From NCBI RefSeq assembly GCF_958450345.1, contig NC_088784.1:75975747-76039746 (forward strand): a stretch of DNA of 64,000 nucleotides, given 5' to 3'. The DNA comes from Calliphora vicina (taxonomy: Eukaryota; Arthropoda; Insecta; Diptera; Calliphoridae). Positions within the stretch are counted from its first letter, which is position 1; the number at the start of each line of letters is the position of its first letter. This document shows positions 59,141 to 64,000 of the stretch, in pieces. The notes beneath the pieces were generated by a model. The model was not told the DNA's origin. It saw only the letters and a list, made by a program, of their open reading frames with translations, and did not search any database. The position numbers and the translations under genes were made by a program.

Positions 59141-60445
59141 TTAATCAACTAAATCCTTCTGCTTCATTATATCCGCAATGTTGGTTGATTTCAGTATTCT
59201 GTCGTAGTTCCAAGAAAAAGACATTGATGCCATCAGTTCCTTGATATGTACTGGCAATATTCTGTAATATGTAGATAAATAAGTTCCAAAAAGGACATCT
59301 AATAATTTAACAAAATTTCATCTCAACTTACTCCAACAATTGATACACATATAGATATATTGAGGGCACTGTTATTTCTCGACTACCACTCAGCATTCCA
59401 TTGATAACATATTTTGCCACAACTTCACCATCCATCAATGGGAAACTGTGTTGTACTCCGCCTAAATTTGTAATTTCTTCTGCACGTTTATTGGTCGTTA
59501 AAAATGTTGGCATCACTGTGGTGGCCTGTATATTTTTACCCTCCAACAGACATTCGATACGCAAAGATGATGTAAGAGAACGTACGGCCGCTTTGGTGGC
59601 ACCATAAATATCCAAAATTGGAAAAGTAAAGAGGGCCGCCAAAGAGCAGATATTAACAATGTAACCTTGATTAATTTGCTTCATTTTGGGTAGAAAAGTT
59701 TGTAGGGTCTAGGAGAGAATTGTTAAGTTTAATGAAAAAAACAAATCCGTTGCAAATTCTTACGTAGCACAAAGCAGTAAAATTAACATCAATCATCTGT
59801 TTAATCTCCTGGGGTGGAGGATTTTTAAGGGCTGAACCTAACATAAAGCCAGCATTATTAATCAGAATAGTTGGCACACCCAGATCTGCGGTAACATCAA
59901 CTCTTAGCTTCTGCAGTTGTTCAAAGTCCCGGATGTCAATCTGAAATTATAGTTAGATTCCAAACTTGTAATTACACTCATGGTAAAGGTAGGGCCCAGT
60001 AGTTTTGCAGCCGTATTATTAAAAGTCATAATTATTTAGTTTACCTTATAAGCTTTAGTTTTAACATCATAGGTTTCTGTTAAAAACTTTGCAGTTTCCA
60101 AAGCCAATTGCTCTTGTATATCCACAACTGCAATGTGACAGCCTCTAGAGGCCAATTCTTTGGCAATATCACGGCCAAGACCTCGGCCAGCGCCAGTGAT
60201 CTAAAAATATTAGGAAATTATTAATAAACAAAGACAGCATCAAACGCCTTTCACAAATATTTCTCAAGATTATATCAATTTACCACTGCTACTTGTCCGC
60301 AGATATATTTGGGAGCGAAAACATTTCTTAGAATTTGTTTGATTTTTTTAACAATAACTATTAAAATTAAAATGGGATAAAGTAAAATTATTCCTATTAA
60401 ATGTAGACCATAAAATAATTCGAAATAAACTATTTTTCTTAACAT
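59141..60445 (-). CDS. Short-chain dehydrogenase/reductase, SDR16C-like
   Basis: Five exons on the minus strand: 60445-60284, 60200-60045, 59940-59764, 59708-59332, 59261-59141. All introns are GT-AG; the product is 330 residues. Residues 6-32 form a hydrophobic anchor followed by basic residues, as in microsomal or lipid-droplet SDRs. Then: TGAGRGLG (56-63, cofactor loop), Asp81 at the end of strand beta-2 (favouring NAD over NADP), NNAG (134-137), Asn159, Ser187, and YGATK (Tyr200, Lys204), so the N-S-Y-K catalytic set is complete. Family members oxidise retinol or steroids; the substrate here is unknown. I chose the ATG at 60445 because the frame upstream has only a GTG (60490). It is oriented towards the odorant receptor gene. 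Confidence 0.92.
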
Positions 60446-60515
60446 GATTTTTACAATATATTTTTTTTTATTATTTTGTCTTGACTTCACTTGACCCGTT
60501 TAGAATTTTATGTAT

Positions 60516-60553
60516 AACTGAACCAGTTGTTGCGAAAGCTTTGCGTATTTAAA
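60516..60553 (-). promoter_or_regulatory. Putative core promoter of the SDR gene
   Basis: On the minus strand, TTTAAATA (60553-60546) lies at -34 to -27 from the A (60519) of TCAGTT (60521-60516), an arthropod initiator. It predicts a 74-base leader before the ATG. Confidence 0.45.
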
Positions 60554-60879
60554 GTGTAAATACTTAAAGCGTAATAAATATAAATAAATAAATAATAAAC
60601 ATTGTTGATAAATTCATTGGAGAAATGTAATTAGTAATTGTAGTCTTAATTAAACTAGATTTACAAGCAGTGATGCCTACTATTTATTTATTTTTTTTAT
60701 ATCAACGAATTAATCTGTGTTTATTTGTACCTTAAGCAGGCTTAACCGCTTAACATATTTTCTTGGAAGTTTCAAATGGGCGTGGCACCACCTATAAATC
60801 AAAAATATCGGGTGTAAAGACTTAATGAGGGATTTACAACAGATATGTCATTTTGAATGGTACATTTCAGTCATTTGTT
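60554..60879. other. Non-coding DNA upstream of the SDR gene
   Basis: AT-rich. A short scrap near 60765-60800 (AAATGGGCGTGGCACCACC) recalls the Helitron-like repeat unit. Confidence 0.4.
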
Positions 60880-61222
60880 GTAACTTCTTTTTGCGAGCAG
60901 TAGGATTTATCCAAAATCAAGGAAATTGGGTACCATACGAAATAAGGCCGAGAGACCTTGAAAATGACCTCCGAAATGATGCTTGAATGTTATAAAAGAA
61001 AATCGTTTTTGCACATAATCATTACTTGCGATTAAAAATGATTCCATTACGATAACTCCAAGCGTAAGAGATCGTATATGAAGGCCGGCCAACCAGCCGA
61101 ATCGTCAACAAAGCCAAATATCCATGGCGCTAAGGCAATGTTCTGTAATTGGTGGGATCAAAAGGGTACATTCTATTGTATTATGAACTTCGGAAAGCTA
61201 ACCAGACCATCACAGGCGACCT
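60880..61222 (+). mobile_element. mariner fragment
   Basis: + strand frames: WVPYEIRPRDLEN near 60929, ITCD followed by a stop near 61020, YMKAGQPAESSTKPNIHGAK near 61075, then RPSQATF. It covers the middle of the transposase with the first catalytic Asp, and is broken by stops. Confidence 0.75.
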
Positions 61223-61449
61223 TTATACACATATATGGGGGATTCCATGTCAAGTGAACCAACTTTTAAAATCGATGTGTTCCGATCGGGATGGAATTTG
61301 CATAATTTTGCAAAAAAAAGTCAAAAATTGTATTTTGAGTAACAAAATACTTTTTTTTGATAGATATCCCACTCGCATCCCACTAAGCGAGCAAAAAGGT
61401 CTTATAGAAAAGACCTAAGCTTTCTTTTGAGAAAAACAAAAAAAAAAAC

Positions 61450-62174
61450 AAGTCAGAAAGTATGGTCGGCCAAGCCCGACCATATAATACTCTACACTAA
61501 GTAAAAGAGCAAAAACATTTTTCTTTTAAAATTTCAATAATTTATATTTTTGAGTGATTTTCGGAAGTGGGCCTTATATGGGGGCTATGACTAATTATGG
61601 ACCGATCACCATGAAATTAGGTCGTGTGATTTATGTCTATATTAAAGTTAACTATGTTGAATTTTGTGTGTATACCAACATTTTTAAGCGATTTATGCAC
61701 GTTAAAGTGATTTTCGGAAGCGGGTCTATATGGGAGCTATGACTAATTATGGACCGATCGTAACAAAATTTGGTGACATGAATTTTGTGTATATAAAACT
61801 TATTTGGAGCGGAATCTGTGGAGATACATATATAAATTTAACATTTATGACCGATAAAGTCATATTTGAATGGGGGCTAGGTGAAATAATGGACCGATTT
61901 CAGCCAGTTTCAATAGACTTGGCCCCTGAGCCGAAAAAATAATATATACCAAATTTGATCGAAATATCTTCAAAATTTCGACCTGTACTCTGCGCACAAG
62001 GTTTACATGGACAGCCAGCCGACCAGACGGACGGACGTCGTTTAATCGACTCAGAAAGTGATTCTAAGTCGATCGGTATACTTTAAGGTGGGTGTTAGAC
62101 TAATATTTTTGGGCGTTACAAACATCTGCACAAACGCATAATACACTCCCCACTATGGTGGTGTAAGGTATAAA
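61450..62174 (+). mobile_element. mini-me/DINE-1-like element, family A copy 4
   Basis: CAAGTCAGAAAGTATGGTCGG start with the CCGACCAT hairpin arm, full body, GACGGACGGACGTCG run near 62023, and end CACTATGGTGGTGTAAGGTATAA. Confidence 0.85.
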
Positions 62175-62345
62175 AATGGTCCATTTTGAAAAAAAAAGTC
62201 AACAAAATTTTTGATTTCAGAAAAAAAAAAAAACTAACTCCGAGAGTTCTCCACCGATCTTGTTGAAAATTAAAAAATTCATGGAATACTTTTTTGAAAA
62301 ATATAACAAAAAATGATTTTATTGAATTTTTGTTAAGCTACAAAT

Positions 62346-62527
62346 CATAGCGAATTATACATAGAGACGAGACACTACGATTTGTCAAACAAAAAAACAA
62401 CAAAAAATATGTTTGATACAACAACAAAATACATTGACTAGCATGTATTTTGTTGTTGCGAGAGATAGGTTTTTGACAACCGACTTAGGTTTTTGGCAAT
62501 TACGTATCGTCTCTATGTTACCCTATG
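62346..62527. mobile_element. hAT-like MITE, CATAGSG family
   Basis: 182 bp, CATAGCG...CCCTATG ends with a shared inner block CATAGAGACGA (62360; inverse near 62507), and a perfect 8-bp duplication CTACAAAT at 62338-62345 and 62528-62535. The interior is a further palindrome (ACAACAACAAAATACAT / ATGTATTTTGTTGTTG). Confidence 0.8.
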
Positions 62528-62708
62528 CTACAAATTTTTAAAATTTAAATTATATTTTGATTTATGAATTTTTTTTAATTAAATTTTACAGTTATATACA
62601 TAAATTTTTCTATTGAAAATTCAAAAATAAAAACTAATTATAAAAATTTATTTTCAGGAATCCCGCAATTCCCAAAAAAGTTTTGAGAATCGACCCCCAT
62701 ACAAGGGT

Positions 62709-62961
62709 GTCGATTCTGGTTCTGTGAAACGGTGAAATGAAAAGTTTTTTCATATTCTCATAGAGTTTCTGATTCACGTTTAGTGAAAAAAGTGATGAAT
62801 AAATTCAAATGTGTTCATATGAAAAGAAAATGTTGAATAAAACAAATTGAAGAACGGGAATCGCAATTTGTGTAACTGTGAAATGATAATATGAAAAGTT
62901 CTTAAGAAAACGAAAATGAAAAGTTTTTTTCATTTCATCGTTTCACAGAACCAGAATCGAC
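62709..62961. mobile_element. Foldback MITE with about 47-bp arms
   Basis: GTCGATTCTGGTTCTGTGAAAC at 62709 is mirrored by GTTTCACAGAACCAGAATCGAC ending at 62961, and the pairing runs on through GATGAAATGAAAAGTTTTTTCAT. GGG(T/G) precedes each end. The target duplication is unclear, because a further partial inverse copy (GAATCGACCCCC) sits just to the left at about 62688. Confidence 0.65.
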
Positions 62962-63538
62962 CCCCAGGGGCCCTTTACAAAATAATTAAGAACATATTGG
63001 GTCATCTAAAATGGGTTACTATATTTCATTATCGACTATGCGATTTGAGAATTTTTGTCCAAAATTTGAATTTTACATTATCAAAAATTTTCAACTTTTT
63101 TCATTTTAAATAGCTTTTCAAAACGTATAAATTCCTTATACATCCTAGAGATTTTTTAGATAACTTAAAAAGAGAAAAAGAACATTTTTCCAAAAAACTA
63201 GGGGCACCTGGCCGTGCTCCTAGTGGGACAATTAGGTCCAAATTCAAAACTTAAACTCAATAACACTTTCTCTTTGTGCATGTCAAATTTCATTGAAATT
63301 GGACTAAGCGTCTAGAAATTACAGATTTATTTCCATCTTTTGTGTGGCGTATCTTTTTAAAAAATATATATACTGAAATATCATTGAATAAAAGACGAAA
63401 TGCGCAAGATAGGATTTGATTTTAGACCTAGGTTTCTTGGGGATAATTTCTTAGAATTTTCCGTAGAATGCGTTTCTGCTCGACCCACCATAATGTACTT
63501 ACGTGTAAAAAACAGTACCTTAGTTAAAAAAATAGTGT

Positions 63539-64000
63539 TTATTTTAAATAGCTTTTTAACAATACTATTGCATCTATGGTTTCATCTGCCATTCTGAAAC
63601 GAATTTTGTTTCCGACATATGCTGCTGCCGAAAAACATCTTTTACATTCCATCTTTCACATTGGCAAACTTATAACAAATCTGTAAGTATTTTCCTCTTG
63701 TTCCTTCAGAAATAAAATGATCTATTTCTTTTGCAAGTTGAAAATCTACATTATAATTTGATTTCGTTATTGTTATTTGGGGTTTTTACATTTATTAATA
63801 ATATCTTTTAGCCTTATAGCAATCGAAATATTTTCATTTTGTTCGAGCTCCTCATCTGAGATAAAATCAATTTCATTTGCAGAGGATTTAAATTGAGTTT
63901 TGTTAGTAGATAACTTACAAAAAAAGGTGAAGAATTGATTTTCTAGAGCCCCACTCAAGAAAACCAAAAATACCGTTTTCATTTATTAACTATGTTGTAG
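63539..64000 (-). pseudogene. hAT transposase C-terminal remnant
   Basis: On the minus strand the last part reads RCFSAAAYVGNKIRFRMADETI then DAIVLLKSYLK and a stop (63541-63539). This is the hAT dimerisation domain (consensus ERxFSxAGxxxxxxRxxLxxxxxxxLxFLxxN). Upstream, 63982-63773 is an open frame with an acidic stretch (EIDFISDEELEQNENISI), then stops (after INKCKNPK). The copy is broken and runs off the window edge, so its length and ends cannot be judged. Confidence 0.7.

Larger units (their letters stand above)
61223..63360. repeat. Composite repeat related to the 56841-type element, with three insertions
   Basis: The host starts with GGGGGATTCCATGTCAAGTG (about 61235). From about 62190 and again from 62970 it matches, in inverse, the interior of 56841-58277: CCCTTTACAAAATAATTAA near 62973, AACTTAAAAAGAGAAAAAGAAC near 63165, and CTAGAAATTACAGATTTATTTCC near 63312. 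A family A element, a hAT-like MITE and a foldback MITE are inserted. Terminal repeats are not recognisable. Confidence 0.5.

Noticed and set aside
60275..60490. Longer SDR start at 60490
   Set aside because: That codon is GTG; the first ATG in the frame is at 60445 and begins directly with the hydrophobic anchor.

Overview
This is an AT-rich, gene-poor and transposon-dense stretch of nuclear DNA from a higher fly (Diptera: Brachycera). Calyptrate flies such as blow flies, house flies and their relatives are the best guess, but this is an inference. Three things support it: two genes with short GT-AG introns and typical fly exon structure (an insect odorant receptor and a membrane-anchored short-chain dehydrogenase); many copies of mini-me/DINE-1-like (Helentron-derived) elements whose core resembles the Drosophila element; and abundant mariner, hAT and RNase H-bearing non-LTR remnants. 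I saw no rRNA, tRNA, CRISPR or prokaryotic features.

Genes. (1) An odorant receptor on the + strand, 49334-53437, has four exons and an intact 411-codon frame. Its 2.7-kb first intron is filled with two mini-me-like elements, one carrying a hAT-like insertion. (2) A short-chain dehydrogenase/reductase of the SDR16C (retinol/17-beta-HSD-like) type on the - strand, 60445-59141, has five exons and 330 codons, with a plausible TATA + initiator promoter upstream and an AATAAA signal downstream. The two genes converge on a block of nested repeats (about 53.6-59.1 kb).

Layout. 0-5.7 kb: Helitron-like end, fragments of a TIR element, mini-me-like, Tc1, mariner and non-LTR pieces. 5.7-7.7 kb: mostly unique DNA with one weak coding-like patch. 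7.7-9.9 kb: mariner split by a hAT-like element. 10-14 kb: mostly non-coding, with one small hAT MITE and one unidentified coding-like remnant. 14-17.6 kb: mariner, a rearranged mini-me-like palindrome with a second copy inside it, and a Helitron-like block of internal repeats. 19-24 kb: Tc1/mariner-type debris and a clean 5'-truncated non-LTR copy with a 10-bp target duplication. 25.0-26.9 kb: a TIR element with a 9-bp duplication and an 81-bp tandem array. 28-31.6 kb: mariner and two RNase H non-LTR remnants, one split by a hAT-like MITE. 33.6-38 kb: two large hAT-like elements and a TA-flanked MITE within other repeats. 39-42 kb: a second copy of the 8.3-kb hAT family, a long hairpin and a TTAA-flanked MITE. 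44-46 kb: a higher-order tandem satellite. 46-64 kb: the two genes and their surrounding repeats, ending in a broken hAT transposase.

The strongest non-gene signal is structural. At least eight separate insertions have clear TIRs (TAGGG..., TAGAG..., CAGTG... or CATAG...) and perfect 8-bp target site duplications, which is the hAT signature. They belong to at least seven different TIR families, and most are nested in other transposons.
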